Notes: a model not told the origin generated them from the letters alone. Shown: positions 9,080 to 17,523, numbered from the stretch's first letter. The stretch is DNA of 64,000 nt from Erwinia sp. SLM-02 (GCF_037450285.1 NZ_JAQISN010000001.1:558001-622000); one strand, 5' to 3'. Numbers and translations are program-made.

Positions 9080-9637
9080 ATGGCAGCTATTGAAGTTATC
9101 CTTGTCGATCGTGAAGATCGCGCCACCGGCAAAATGGAGAAGCTTGAGGTACATGAAAAAGGATTACTGCATCGCGCGGTAACCGTTTATGTCTTTAACT
9201 CCAGCCACCAGCTGCTGTTGCAGCAGCGCGCCAGCGGCAAATATCACTGCGGCGGCCTGTGGAGTAATACCACCTGTGGTCATCCCTATCCGCAGGAGTC
9301 AACGCGCCATGCCGCCGAGCGACGGCTGTATGAAGAAATGGGCATGCGGCTGACGCTGCAGCCGGTTTTTGAGCTGAGCTACAATTTGCCCCTGAGCAAC
9401 GGCCTGACCGAGCATGAGTACGGCCACGTCTATTTCACCATCAGCGATGAGCAACCGCAGCTTAATCCCGAAGAGGCCGATGCCTGGCGCTACGCTTCTC
9501 TGGCGGAGGTTCAGGCGGAAATGCAGCAGGAGCCTGAGCGTTTTACGCCCTGGTTCCTGCACACTTTTTCCCGTATTCCGGATGAGTTGACGCGCTTTAT
9601 GGGCAGGGCGCATGCTCCGCTGACCAGCGATGCCTGA
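9080..9637 (+). CDS. idi: Isopentenyl-diphosphate delta-isomerase
   Basis: The enzyme interconverts isopentenyl and dimethylallyl diphosphate at the end of the MEP isoprenoid pathway. The 185-residue Nudix-fold protein has metal-binding His25 and His31, the catalytic cysteine Cys66 in NTTCGHP, the Nudix-like helix (RRLYEEMG), and catalytic acidic residues in TEHEYGHVY (Glu111/Glu113). GAGGAG is well placed before the ATG. It converges with the downstream MFS gene, leaving 10 bp between stops. Its presence fits genera that make carotenoids, but no crt genes are in the window. Confidence 0.96.
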   Translation: MAAIEVILVDREDRATGKMEKLEVHEKGLLHRAVTVYVFNSSHQLLLQQRASGKYHCGGLWSNTTCGHPYPQESTRHAAERRLYEEMGMRLTLQPVFELSYNLPLSNGLTEHEYGHVYFTISDEQPQLNPEEADAWRYASLAEVQAEMQQEPERFTPWFLHTFSRIPDELTRFMGRAHAPLTSDA

Positions 9638-9647
9638 TGTCTGGCAA

Positions 9648-11129
9648 TTATTTGCCGTTCAGCGCGAAATCTTCCGCATCAACATCGTACCCTGACGGTT
9701 CCCAGCGGATCGCCAGCAGCGCCAGCAGGCCGACAATCGGGGCCAGCGCAATCACCCAGAACACATTCGTGCTCAGCGCTGCCGCCAGTACCGGGAACAG
9801 GAACAGCGAGGCGGTAGAGCTGGCGCGCACCATCATCTGATTAAAGCCGACGCCCACGCCGCGCAGCGAGGTAGGATAGCTCAGCGATGCGTAGGTCATG
9901 GTGTGTGCCCCCGGGCCAAAGCCCTGACCCAGCAGGAACAGCGCCAGCATGGCGACCGAAATCGCCGCCTGATGGCCGTCTTCCGGCCGGCCGACCAGCG
10001 CCAGGCCCAGCAGTGCGGTAATCTGGCAGAGATAGCCCAGCGTCATCATTTTCCATGCGCCAAAGCGCGGCACCAGCCGGACGGCAAGGATACCGCCGGT
10101 AAAGGCAAACAGCAGGTTCAGCGCCAGCGACAACAGAATGGTGGTCAGCATCGACTGCGCCAGGAAGCTGGAAATGATCACCGGCAGGCCGAAGGCCACG
10201 GCGTTATAGGCAAACGGCGAAACGATCGAGGTGACGGTGGCCAGCGTGGTGCGCCTGAGGTAAACACCTTTAAACAGCGCACCGTAGTTGCCCCAGCTGG
10301 CGCGACGCACCGGGCGGGCAGGTGTTAAATCCGCATCCTTCGCCACGTGGGCGTTGATGCCGTAGGAATTTCGCAGGATAGCGGCGGCACCGTGCAGATC
10401 GCCCTGATTCGCCGCCCAGATTGGCGATTCGCTCATGTATTTGCTGCGGATGGCGATAATAATCAGCGCCGGAATGGCCCCGAATCCGAGAATAATACGC
10501 CACATCCAGTCGCTGTGGCTTTCCGGCAGCACCGACCAGAAGAACAATACCAGCAGGTAAGACACCGAGATCGCGGCGTACCAGGTCGGGCACCACATGG
10601 CAATGCTGGCCGCTTTGTTACCGCGCCCTTTTAATTTCGAAAACTCCGCCAGGAACGCCATCGCCACCGGCAGATCGATACCGATGCCCATTCCCATCAC
10701 AAATCTTGCTCCGGCGAGCACATACTCATTGGGCGCAAACGCGCAGGCCAGCGCGGCAAAAACGAAGAAGAACATATCCGCCATAAAGACGCGATAGCGG
10801 CCGATTTTATCCGTCAGATAGCCGCCAATCAGCGCGCCAACGATTGCGCCGAGGGTAATTGCTGAGGCAATCATCCCCGCTCCGGAAGGCGAAAGGCCAA
10901 ACTCGCGCGTCACATCCTTCATGCCGAAGGCCAGCGCACCGAGGTCGTAGGCATCGAGGAACACGCCGCCGAGGGCGATGCCGATAACAATGCGGGCATT
11001 GCTGCGTGAACTGTCGCTGTTATTAACCAGTTGAGAGACATCCGCCGCGCGGTGGATAGTGACTGCTGCGCCGGTGGGCGCATTCCCTGCCTGCGCAACG
11101 TGCGCTGAAGAGGTGATGAGATCGGTCAT
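9648..11129 (-). CDS. MFS transporter (sugar/aromatic-acid porter type)
   Basis: This 493-residue inner-membrane carrier of the major facilitator superfamily has about 12 transmembrane helices. It opens with a ~40-residue hydrophilic tail. The MFS motif GGYLTDKIGRYRVF follows TM2, and GGVFLDAYDLGALAFG in TM1 resembles metabolite:H+ symporters with an acidic residue in TM1. The second half has AVRLVPRFGAWK after TM8. The substrate cannot be told from sequence. It stands alone, convergent with idi. The Shine-Dalgarno sequence upstream of 11129 is weak. Confidence 0.88.
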   Translation of the reverse strand: MTDLITSSAHVAQAGNAPTGAAVTIHRAADVSQLVNNSDSSRSNARIVIGIALGGVFLDAYDLGALAFGMKDVTREFGLSPSGAGMIASAITLGAIVGALIGGYLTDKIGRYRVFMADMFFFVFAALACAFAPNEYVLAGARFVMGMGIGIDLPVAMAFLAEFSKLKGRGNKAASIAMWCPTWYAAISVSYLLVLFFWSVLPESHSDWMWRIILGFGAIPALIIIAIRSKYMSESPIWAANQGDLHGAAAILRNSYGINAHVAKDADLTPARPVRRASWGNYGALFKGVYLRRTTLATVTSIVSPFAYNAVAFGLPVIISSFLAQSMLTTILLSLALNLLFAFTGGILAVRLVPRFGAWKMMTLGYLCQITALLGLALVGRPEDGHQAAISVAMLALFLLGQGFGPGAHTMTYASLSYPTSLRGVGVGFNQMMVRASSTASLFLFPVLAAALSTNVFWVIALAPIVGLLALLAIRWEPSGYDVDAEDFALNGK

Positions 11130-11221
11130 GATGTTTTATAGGTCTTTTTGGAATAAACCCAGAGCATAACCAGCCCGGCTGGCGGAGTTAAATTCCAGCT
11201 GGTTATAAGATAAAACAAAAA

Positions 11222-11256
11222 GTTACAAAAAGGAGAGGAGCGGCAGAAAATGCCGC
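11222..11256 (-). terminator. Probable terminator of yohO
   Basis: GCGGCA at 11240-11245 pairs with TGCCGC at 11251-11256 across a short loop. On the minus strand the stem leads into a pyrimidine- and T-rich stretch (TTTTTG). It sits 18 bp past the yohO stop. Confidence 0.45.
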
Positions 11257-11274
11257 CTGGTGAGCAAAAGGGGG

Positions 11275-11382
11275 TTATTTCGAATGGAGGATCAGGGTAT
11301 AGCCAGTCAGCATCACGCCGCCAATTCCACCCAAAGCCATCAGCAGAAAGATAAAGACCACACCAATTTTTTGCCAGTTCAT
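11275..11382 (-). CDS. yohO: Small membrane protein YohO
   Basis: This 35-residue protein starts MNWQKIGVVFIFLLMALG, continues GIGGVMLTGYTLIL and ends HSK. It is a single hydrophobic helix with short polar ends and closely resembles E. coli YohO, which shares KIGV, LFMALGGIGGVML and GYT-IL. E. coli yohO is also next to mlrA, so synteny supports the call. Its function is unknown. It lies 77 bp downstream of the mlrA stop on the same strand, and a hairpin follows. Confidence 0.87.
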   Translation of the reverse strand: MNWQKIGVVFIFLLMALGGIGGVMLTGYTLILHSK

Positions 11383-11459
11383 AACGTAACCCGTTTTCTC
11401 AAAGGAAGGCGGATTATAGCGCCTTCGCTTGAGATTATTAAACCAAAGAGTGGTTTTTC

Positions 11460-12209
11460 TTACTCCTCATCGACCCTGTCGCCGTCGTGTGCGATAACCG
11501 TGAACCCCTGCTCCTGCCAGTGCGCCAGCTGTTCCTGCTGACGTCGGGTCAGTGCTTTGCCGGTGTAAACGAAAATTTTCTGACCGGGAAACAGCTCCGG
11601 GCGCGGCTGATCCAGCGGTTCAGCCAGCACATCAATGCGCCAGCCCTGCTGCGAAAGCCGCCAGGCCTCAAGCCACAGTCGGGTACGATCCTCATTGCCC
11701 CAGCCGATGAGCAGTGCATCCTTGCCCGCTTTTTTACGGGAGCCGGTCAGGCAGAAGGCCACGTAGTCGATCAGCGCGCCGTCCAGCAGGCTGCACATTG
11801 CGCGGGCGGTGGTCTGGTCCAGGTTCAGCCGCTGGCGAATCGGCAGAAATACGTGGTCGATCAGCGCCCCGGCCGGATTCTCACGGCCAATCGTGGCGAT
11901 TTTCGCTCTCAGCTTCGACGGGCGAACGTGGCGCAGCACGTTCATCATCTCTTCCTGCAGGGTAATCCAGCCGTCGTGGATCTCGATGTTCTCGCCTTCC
12001 AGCAGCGCTTTCACTTTTCCGACCGGCACGCCGGTACTCATCCAGCGCTTAATTTCTTCAATTCGCAGAATATCGTCTTCATCAAACAGGCGGTGACCGC
12101 CCTCGGTTCTTTGAGGCTTTAACAGGCCATAGCGGCGCTGCCAGGCGCGCAGGGTTACCGGATTGATCCCGCAGCGTTCAGCAACATCACCAATGCTGTA
12201 CAACGTCAT
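11460..12209 (-). CDS. mlrA: MerR-family regulator MlrA
   Basis: MlrA activates csgD and so curli and biofilm matrix in E. coli and Salmonella. The 249-residue protein has an N-terminal winged-helix MerR domain (YSIGDVAERCGINPVTLRAWQRRYGLL at about 4-30, then TEGGHRLFDEDDI) and a long C-terminal sensor domain resembling a cobalamin-binding fold without the B12 histidine motif. GAGGTGAG precedes the ATG. Two TGTACA words 13 bp apart lie ~55 bp upstream and suggest autoregulation. yohO follows on the same strand, as in E. coli. Confidence 0.95.
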   Translation of the reverse strand: MTLYSIGDVAERCGINPVTLRAWQRRYGLLKPQRTEGGHRLFDEDDILRIEEIKRWMSTGVPVGKVKALLEGENIEIHDGWITLQEEMMNVLRHVRPSKLRAKIATIGRENPAGALIDHVFLPIRQRLNLDQTTARAMCSLLDGALIDYVAFCLTGSRKKAGKDALLIGWGNEDRTRLWLEAWRLSQQGWRIDVLAEPLDQPRPELFPGQKIFVYTGKALTRRQQEQLAHWQEQGFTVIAHDGDRVDEE

Positions 12210-12263
12210 TTCTCACCTCATTCACTCTCGGGCCTGATTTAACCGTATTCAATAATAGCATGC

Positions 12264-12288
12264 TGTACAAATAATTTGTCAGTGTACA
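12264..12288. promoter_or_regulatory. mlrA: Candidate MlrA operator (paired TGTACA)
   Basis: TGTACA occurs at 12264-12269 and again at 12283-12288, with 13 bp between. Each word is self-complementary, so the whole is an inverted repeat. As I recall the published MlrA box, it is TTGTACA and TGTACAA about 12 bp apart. The site lies between the divergent mlrA and XRE genes. Confidence 0.55.
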
Positions 12289-12316
12289 ACTTGATCTGAG
12301 CGGCGCGATGCGGTAG

Positions 12317-12332
12317 ATCTCATATATGAGAT
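12317..12332. promoter_or_regulatory. 16-bp perfect palindrome upstream of XRE gene
   Basis: ATCTCATATATGAGAT is a perfect palindrome centred about 31 bp before the chosen ATG of the XRE-cupin gene. That position suits an autorepressor operator. It overlaps the upstream in-frame ATG at 12326, which argues against that ATG being the start. Confidence 0.5.
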
Positions 12333-12355
12333 TATTTCCCATTAATGAGAATGTC

Positions 12356-12919
12356 ATGGATCTGGATTATACCGAGCAACGCCTGGCCCAGCGGCTGGCC
12401 GATTTGAGAATTGAACAGGGGTGGTCGCTGGAAACGCTGGCGGAGATGACCGGCATCAGCCGTGCATCGCTGTCGCGTATTGAACGCGGAGAGAGCAGCC
12501 CGACCGCCGCGCTGCTGAACCGGCTGTGCAGCGCCTATGGGCTGACCATGTCCCGCTTACTCAGTGACGTGGAGCAAAACGGCCCGCAACATCTGCGGCC
12601 GCCGCAGCAGAACGTCTGGCGTGACGCCAGCAGCGGTTATCTGCGGCGCAGCGTGTCCCCGCCCGCGCAGGCGTTTCACGCCGAACTGGTGGAGGCGCAG
12701 CTGGAACAGGGCGCGCTGATTGAGTACGACCTGCCGCCGCTCGCCGGGCTGGAGCAGCATATCTGGATGCTGGACGGCGTGCTGATTTTCCGCATGAATG
12801 ATCAGCAGTGGCGGCTGGAGAAGGGCGACTGCCTGCGCTTTCATCTGTTTGGCCGCACGTCATTCAGCGCGCCGGAAGCCGGAGGCGCACGCTATGCGCT
12901 GGTGGTGGCACGCCCATGA
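12356..12919 (+). CDS. XRE-family regulator with C-terminal cupin domain
   Basis: The 187-residue protein begins with a Cro/CI helix-turn-helix (LAQRLADLRIEQGWSLETLA, then TGISRASLSRIERGESSPTA) at about residues 8-60. It ends with a small cupin fold (LEQHIWMLDGVLIF, EKGDCLRFHLFG). Such proteins usually sense a small ligand in the cupin and repress a neighbouring gene. The start at 12356 is chosen because GAGA lies 7 bp before it and a palindrome overlaps the ATG at 12326. The stop overlaps the start of the GNAT gene (ATGA), which implies an operon and translational coupling. Confidence 0.9.
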   Translation: MDLDYTEQRLAQRLADLRIEQGWSLETLAEMTGISRASLSRIERGESSPTAALLNRLCSAYGLTMSRLLSDVEQNGPQHLRPPQQNVWRDASSGYLRRSVSPPAQAFHAELVEAQLEQGALIEYDLPPLAGLEQHIWMLDGVLIFRMNDQQWRLEKGDCLRFHLFGRTSFSAPEAGGARYALVVARP

Positions 12920-13434
12920 ACCAGATTGAATACGAATGGCTAAACGCGCAGCAGGCGCGTGATGAGCTTCCGGCACTGTGCCGGGTGCTGAACGGCTGCG
13001 TTGCGCAGGGCGCCAGCGTCGGCTTTGTGGACTGCGATCCGCAGACTTTCAGCCGCTTCTGGCAGGATGTGGTGTTCAGTCTGGCCTGTGGCGATAAAAC
13101 GCTGCTGGTTGCCAGGCTGGCGGACCGCATAGTGGCGACGGTGATGGTGGTGCTGGCCATGCCGCCGAACGGTGCGCACCGCGCCGAGGTGATCAAGCTG
13201 CTGGTGCATCCCGATGCGCGTCGGCGGGGGATCGCCCGGGAACTGATGCTGAGAGCGGAAGCCCGCGCCAGAGAGGCGGGCCGAACGCTGCTGGTGCTTG
13301 ATACCCGCAGCGGCGACGTGGCGGAACCGCTCTATCGCTCGCTGGGCTGGCAGGTGGCGGGGGAAATTCCGCACTACGCCTGCTCCACAGAAGGCGTACT
13401 GGATGCCACCACGCTGATGTACAAACGATGCTGA
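12916..13434 (+). CDS. GNAT-family N-acetyltransferase
   Basis: The 172-residue protein has the acetyl-CoA-binding core of GNAT enzymes. EVIKLLVHPDARRRGIARELM (about residues 93-113) holds the beta4 strand and the R/Q-x-x-G-x-G/A-like pyrophosphate loop, followed by LLVLDTRSGDVAEPLYRSLGW. The acceptor is unknown. Many XRE-cupin/GNAT pairs act on amines or antibiotics, but nothing here fixes a substrate. The ATG at 12916 overlaps the preceding stop, so a longer open frame starting at 12808 is not the gene. Confidence 0.88.
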   Translation: MNQIEYEWLNAQQARDELPALCRVLNGCVAQGASVGFVDCDPQTFSRFWQDVVFSLACGDKTLLVARLADRIVATVMVVLAMPPNGAHRAEVIKLLVHPDARRRGIARELMLRAEARAREAGRTLLVLDTRSGDVAEPLYRSLGWQVAGEIPHYACSTEGVLDATTLMYKRC

Positions 13435-13441
13435 CCCGCGC

Positions 13442-13471
13442 CGTGCCGCTGGATAAAGGCTGAGCGGCACG
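13442..13471 (+). terminator. Hairpin after the GNAT gene
   Basis: CGTGCCGCT at 13442-13450 pairs with AGCGGCACG at 13463-13471, just after the GNAT stop. A pyrimidine-rich stretch follows, but there is no clean T run. Confidence 0.45.
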
Positions 13472-13515
13472 ACTTTCCTGGCGGGATCCGCATCCTCAGG
13501 CTGACGCCGGCGCGA

Positions 13516-13535
13516 TACTGTGTAAAAATACAGCC
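13516..13535. promoter_or_regulatory. dinG: LexA (SOS) box of dinG
   Basis: TACTGTGTAAAAATACAGCC fits the LexA consensus CTGT-N8-ACAG (CTG at 13518-13520, CAG at 13531-13533) with an A-rich core. It ends 23 bp before the dinG ATG. Confidence 0.85.
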
Positions 13536-13558
13536 CTGATTTTTTGGTAAGGGTTGTC

Positions 13559-15721
13559 ATGGCGTTAACTGCGGCGTTAAAAGCGCAAATTGCCGGGTGG
13601 TATAAAGCCCTGCAACAGCAAGTCCCCGATTTTATTCCGCGCGCACCGCAGCGGCAGATGATTGCTGAAGTGGCGAAAACGCTGTCGGGTGAAGAGGGAC
13701 GCCATCTGGCTATTGAAGCACCGACCGGCGTAGGGAAAACCCTCTCCTACCTGATCCCCGGCATCGCGGTCAGCCGCGCGGAGGAAAAGCCGCTGGTGGT
13801 CAGCACCGCCAACGTGGCGCTGCAGGATCAGATTTACAGCAAAGATCTGCCGCTGCTGAAGAAAATCATTCCCGACCTGACCTTTACCGCAGCGTTTGGC
13901 CGTGGGCGCTACGTCTGCCCGCGCAATCTGTCGGCGTTGGCTACCGATGAGGAGAAGCAGGGCGATCTGCTGCTGTTTCTGGACGATGATATGACCGCCA
14001 GCAAGGCGGAGCGGGCGATCTGCTGCGAGCTGGAAAAAGCGTTAAATCGTTACGAATGGGACGGCCTGCGCGATCACTGCAAGGACAACATCGAAGACTC
14101 TCTCTGGCAGCGCATCAGCACCGATAAGGCCAACTGTCTCGGCAGCAACTGTCACTGGTTTCGTGAATGCCCGTTTTACGTTGCGCGCCGCGAAATCGAA
14201 AACGCCGACGTGGTGGTGGCTAACCATGCGCTGGTGATGGCGGCGCTGGAAACAGAATCCGTACTGCCGCCGCCGAAGCACCTGCTGCTGGTGCTGGATG
14301 AAGGTCATCATCTGCCCGACGTGGCGCGTGACGCGCTGGAAATGAGCGGCGAAATAACGCCCGGCTGGAATACGCTGCAGCTCGATCTGTTTGGCCGGCT
14401 GGTTGAGCAGTGTATGGCGCAGTTCAGGCCGAAACGTCCGCCGCCGCTGGCGAACCCGGACCGCCTGAAGGAACACTGTGAAGAGGTGCGCGAACAGCTG
14501 CAAATGCTGTCGCAGATCCTCGGGCTTTATTTACCGCCGGACGGGCAGGAGGGGGAGTACCGTTTTGAGATGGGGCTGCTGCCGGAGGAGGTAATGACCC
14601 TCTGCGGCAGGCTGTTCAAGCTCTGCGATGCGCTGCGCGGGCTGGCGGAAGGACTGGTTAACGATCTCAGTGAGAAAAGCGGGCAGTACGACGTGGTGCG
14701 CCTGCACCGAACCCTGCTGCAGATGAACCGCGCGCTGGGCTGGTTTGAAGCCAGCAGCAAGCTGTGGCGGCTGGCGGCGCTGGAACAGACGTCCGGCGCG
14801 CCGGTGTCGAAGTGGGTCACCCGCGAGCTGCGCGAGGGTAACGTTCACCTGATGCTGCACTGTGCGGGGATCCGCGTCAGCGATCAGCTGGAGAAGCTGC
14901 TGTGGCGTAAAATCCCCCACGTGGTGCTGACCTCCGCGACCCTGCGTTCGCTGAACAGCTTCCAGCGACTGCAGGAGATGTCCGGCCTGAGCGAAAAGGC
15001 GGACGACCGTTTTGTTGCGCTGGACTCGCCGTTTAATCACGTGGAACAGGGCAAACTGGTTATTCCGCAGATGCAGCACGAGCCGCTGCTGGCCAACGAG
15101 GTGGCGCATCTTGCCGAAATGGCCCATTTCTTCCGCCATCAGATAAAGCTGGCGCAGCATAAGGGGCTGCTGGTGCTGTTCGCCAGCAACCGGGCGATGC
15201 AGCAGTTTATTGCTTACCTGCCCGAGCTGCGGTTAATGATGCTGGTTCAGGGCGACAAACCGCGCCCGGCGCTGGTGGCGCTGCATCGTCAGCGCGTAGA
15301 GCGCGGGGAAACCAGCGTGCTGGTCGGCTTGCAGTCCTTTGCGGAGGGGCTGGATTTGAAAGGCGCGCTGCTTTCTCAGGTCCATATTCATAAAATCGCT
15401 TTCCCCCCGGTGGACAGTCCGGTTATTTTGACCGAGGGCGAATGGCTGAAAAGCCTGAAGCGTTATCCTTTTGAGGTGCAGAGTCTGCCCAGCGCCTCGT
15501 TTAATCTTATCCAACAGGTGGGAAGGCTGATCCGTAGCCACGACTGCTTCGGTGAGATTGTGATTTACGACCGGCGGCTGTTAAGCAAAAGCTACGGCGC
15601 GCGTTTGCTGGGAGCACTGCCGGTGTTTCCCATCGAACAGCCGCCGATGCCGGAAGGCGAGCTGCCCAGGGCCGTCAGCCCGCCAACGAAAAAAAGAGTG
15701 CCGCCGCGCCGCAGGCGTTAA
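13559..15721 (+). CDS. dinG: ATP-dependent DNA helicase DinG
   Basis: DinG is an SOS-induced, iron-sulphur, 5'-3' superfamily 2 helicase of the XPD group that unwinds R-loops and G-quadruplexes. The 720 residues carry Walker A (EAPTGVGKTL), the Fe-S cluster cysteines (YVCPRN; ANCLGSNCHWFRECPF), the DEAH-like VLDEGHHLPD and motif VI (LIQQVGRLIRS). The basic tail KKRVPPRRRR ends it. The ATG at 13559 is used because the family starts MALTAALK and AAGGG precedes it. A LexA box lies upstream. ybiB follows after 21 bp, as in E. coli. Confidence 0.98.
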   Translation: MALTAALKAQIAGWYKALQQQVPDFIPRAPQRQMIAEVAKTLSGEEGRHLAIEAPTGVGKTLSYLIPGIAVSRAEEKPLVVSTANVALQDQIYSKDLPLLKKIIPDLTFTAAFGRGRYVCPRNLSALATDEEKQGDLLLFLDDDMTASKAERAICCELEKALNRYEWDGLRDHCKDNIEDSLWQRISTDKANCLGSNCHWFRECPFYVARREIENADVVVANHALVMAALETESVLPPPKHLLLVLDEGHHLPDVARDALEMSGEITPGWNTLQLDLFGRLVEQCMAQFRPKRPPPLANPDRLKEHCEEVREQLQMLSQILGLYLPPDGQEGEYRFEMGLLPEEVMTLCGRLFKLCDALRGLAEGLVNDLSEKSGQYDVVRLHRTLLQMNRALGWFEASSKLWRLAALEQTSGAPVSKWVTRELREGNVHLMLHCAGIRVSDQLEKLLWRKIPHVVLTSATLRSLNSFQRLQEMSGLSEKADDRFVALDSPFNHVEQGKLVIPQMQHEPLLANEVAHLAEMAHFFRHQIKLAQHKGLLVLFASNRAMQQFIAYLPELRLMMLVQGDKPRPALVALHRQRVERGETSVLVGLQSFAEGLDLKGALLSQVHIHKIAFPPVDSPVILTEGEWLKSLKRYPFEVQSLPSASFNLIQQVGRLIRSHDCFGEIVIYDRRLLSKSYGARLLGALPVFPIEQPPMPEGELPRAVSPPTKKRVPPRRRR

Positions 15722-15742
15722 CCTTATTCAGTGAGCAAACGC

Positions 15743-16714
15743 ATGGAACTTAACAAGATTATTAAAGAGATCGGGCGCGGTAAAAACCATGCCCGGGATA
15801 TTGATATTGACAGCGCGCGTGGGCTTTACCGCCGTATGCTGGCGGGCGACGTGCCGGACCTCGAACTCGGGGCGATCCTGATTGCGTTGCGTATTAAAGG
15901 GGAAGGCGAAGAGGAGATGCTGGGCTTCTATCAGGCGATGCAGGAGCAGATGCCACGCCTGACGCCCCCCGGCGGGTTACCGATGCCGATCGTCATCCCC
16001 AGCTATAACGGTGCGCGGCGGCAGGGGAATCTGACCCCGCTGCTGGCGCTGCTGCTGAGCCGCCTCGGTTTCCCGGTTCTGGTTCACGGGGTCAGTGACG
16101 ATCCCACGCGCATCACCAGCGAAGCGGTGTTCCAGGCGCTGGGCGTGCCGGCCTCGCTGACGCCGGCGGAAGCCCAGAGCAGGCTGGACGCGGGGGAAGC
16201 GGTGTTTATCACCATCGGTCAGCTGTGTGAACCGATGGAGCACCAGCTGGCAATGCGCTGGCGCATGGGCGTGCGCAACAGTGCGCATACGCTGGCCAAG
16301 CTGGCAACGCCGTTTGCCGAAGACGCGGCGCTGCGGCTGGCCAGCGTCTCGCACCCGGAATATATCCCAAAGGTTGGCAAATTCTTCAGTGATATTGGCG
16401 GTCGCGGCCTGCTGCTTAACGGCACCGAGGGCGAAGTGTATGCCAGCCCGCAGCGCTGCCCGTCAATCAGCCTGATCCACGGTGAAGAACCGCGGGTGCT
16501 GCTGGCGCGCCAGGAGGAGGTATCATTTGCCCCGGGCGAACTGCCGGAAGCGAAAGATGCGGCCACCACCGCAGCCTGGATCCACCGCTGTCTTAATCGT
16601 GAAGTGGCGGTCCCCCAATCGCTGCGTTTGCAAATCGCCTGCTGCTATGTGGCAACGGGAAGGGCACAGACGATGGAAGCGGCGCTGAGTGAGATTGAGC
16701 AAGCGGGATACTGA
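15743..16714 (+). CDS. ybiB: DNA-binding protein YbiB (TrpD2-like)
   Basis: YbiB has the anthranilate phosphoribosyltransferase fold but, in E. coli, binds nucleic acid without sequence specificity and is linked to the SOS response through the dinG operon. The 323 residues contain IKEIGRGKNHARD, the helical N-terminal domain (GDVPDLELGAILIALRIKGE), IVIPSYNGARRQGNLTPLLA and QLAMRWRMGVRNSAHTLAKL. The ATG at 15743 matches the family start; an in-frame GTG at 15731 is an alternative. It is co-directional with dinG, 21 bp away. Confidence 0.95.
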   Translation: MELNKIIKEIGRGKNHARDIDIDSARGLYRRMLAGDVPDLELGAILIALRIKGEGEEEMLGFYQAMQEQMPRLTPPGGLPMPIVIPSYNGARRQGNLTPLLALLLSRLGFPVLVHGVSDDPTRITSEAVFQALGVPASLTPAEAQSRLDAGEAVFITIGQLCEPMEHQLAMRWRMGVRNSAHTLAKLATPFAEDAALRLASVSHPEYIPKVGKFFSDIGGRGLLLNGTEGEVYASPQRCPSISLIHGEEPRVLLARQEEVSFAPGELPEAKDAATTAAWIHRCLNREVAVPQSLRLQIACCYVATGRAQTMEAALSEIEQAGY

Positions 16715-16908
16715 AGCAGGCTGTCGAAGGCTGATAAGGCGGTTGGCGTAGTTTACCGGCGATGAATCCACAGCGGCCTTGAACGGATGCGGTTTAGTCA
16801 GGATTAAATCAGGGACGGTTGATTCAGGGGCGAATGGCAACAGCCCTGGTGAATTAGTATTACCAGACTATTCAGTATTACGATCCCGAAGCCACACCGA
16901 TCCCCAAT

Positions 16909-16935
16909 AAAAAATGCGCCAGATGGCGCATTTTT
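16909..16935. terminator. Bidirectional terminator
   Basis: AAAAATGCGCC at 16910-16920 pairs perfectly with GGCGCATTTTT at 16925-16935 across a 4-nt loop. A and T runs on both sides make it work in both directions, between ybiB (+) and the 85-aa gene (-). Confidence 0.85.
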
Positions 16936-16940
16936 AATAA

Positions 16941-16980
16941 ATTAAACGGGTGCATCAGCGATTAAACGGGTGCATCAGCG
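16941..16980. repeat. Exact 20-bp tandem duplication
   Basis: The 20-bp unit beginning ATTAAACGGG and ending TGCATCAGCG occurs twice without a gap (16941-16960 and 16961-16980). It lies between the bidirectional terminator and the stop of the 85-aa gene. Confidence 0.95.
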
Positions 16981-16994
16981 CGGGGAATTAAGCG

Positions 16995-17252
16995 CTAGGC
17001 GGCCGTCTTATTGACCAGAATTTCAATATCGGCAATCGAGGCTTCCACCTCGTCATGCAGCTTGCCCTGGGCATTCAGCAGTGAATCAATTTTCCCTGCC
17101 AGTTCTTTATCTTTAAACTCACCGGAGTCAAAGGCAAGCCACTGTGCGGAAAGGGTTTCCGTATTGCTTTTCGCGTAGTGGCGAATCTCTTTAAGCTGAG
17201 AAAGCACGTCATTAATATAGTCATCTTTCGTTTTAGTTTCGATGTCAGCCAT
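16995..17252 (-). CDS. Small helical protein of unknown function (85 aa)
   Basis: I do not recognise this protein. It is acidic, starts MADIETKTKDDYINDVLSQL, lacks cysteine, signal peptide and membrane segment, and looks wholly helical with heptad-like spacing of hydrophobic residues. AAGGAAAC precedes the ATG, and a strong terminator lies beyond its stop, so it is likely a real single-gene unit. It opens the block that separates ybiB from rlmF. Confidence 0.75.
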   Translation of the reverse strand: MADIETKTKDDYINDVLSQLKEIRHYAKSNTETLSAQWLAFDSGEFKDKELAGKIDSLLNAQGKLHDEVEASIADIEILVNKTAA

Positions 17253-17523
17253 GATGAGATGTTTCCTTCTTCTGAGTTAGAAATTCAGTTTAAGCTTGGT
17301 TGAGATCGTTGGTTTTATCTCTAAGAATAATCGTAATATGTCCAGGAGGCTAAATTTCCCGCTGATTCATCCGCTGGCTGAAATAGTGATGCGTGAGCGT
17401 TCGCCCTCAGAAATATTATCCCTGACGGATAATTACCCCCTGTTTACCGGCCGGCTGGTGGCCTGATAAGAGGGGTGTACTACACTTTCATTTGCTGATA
17501 ATGATGCGATTAAAGGAGCAAGT

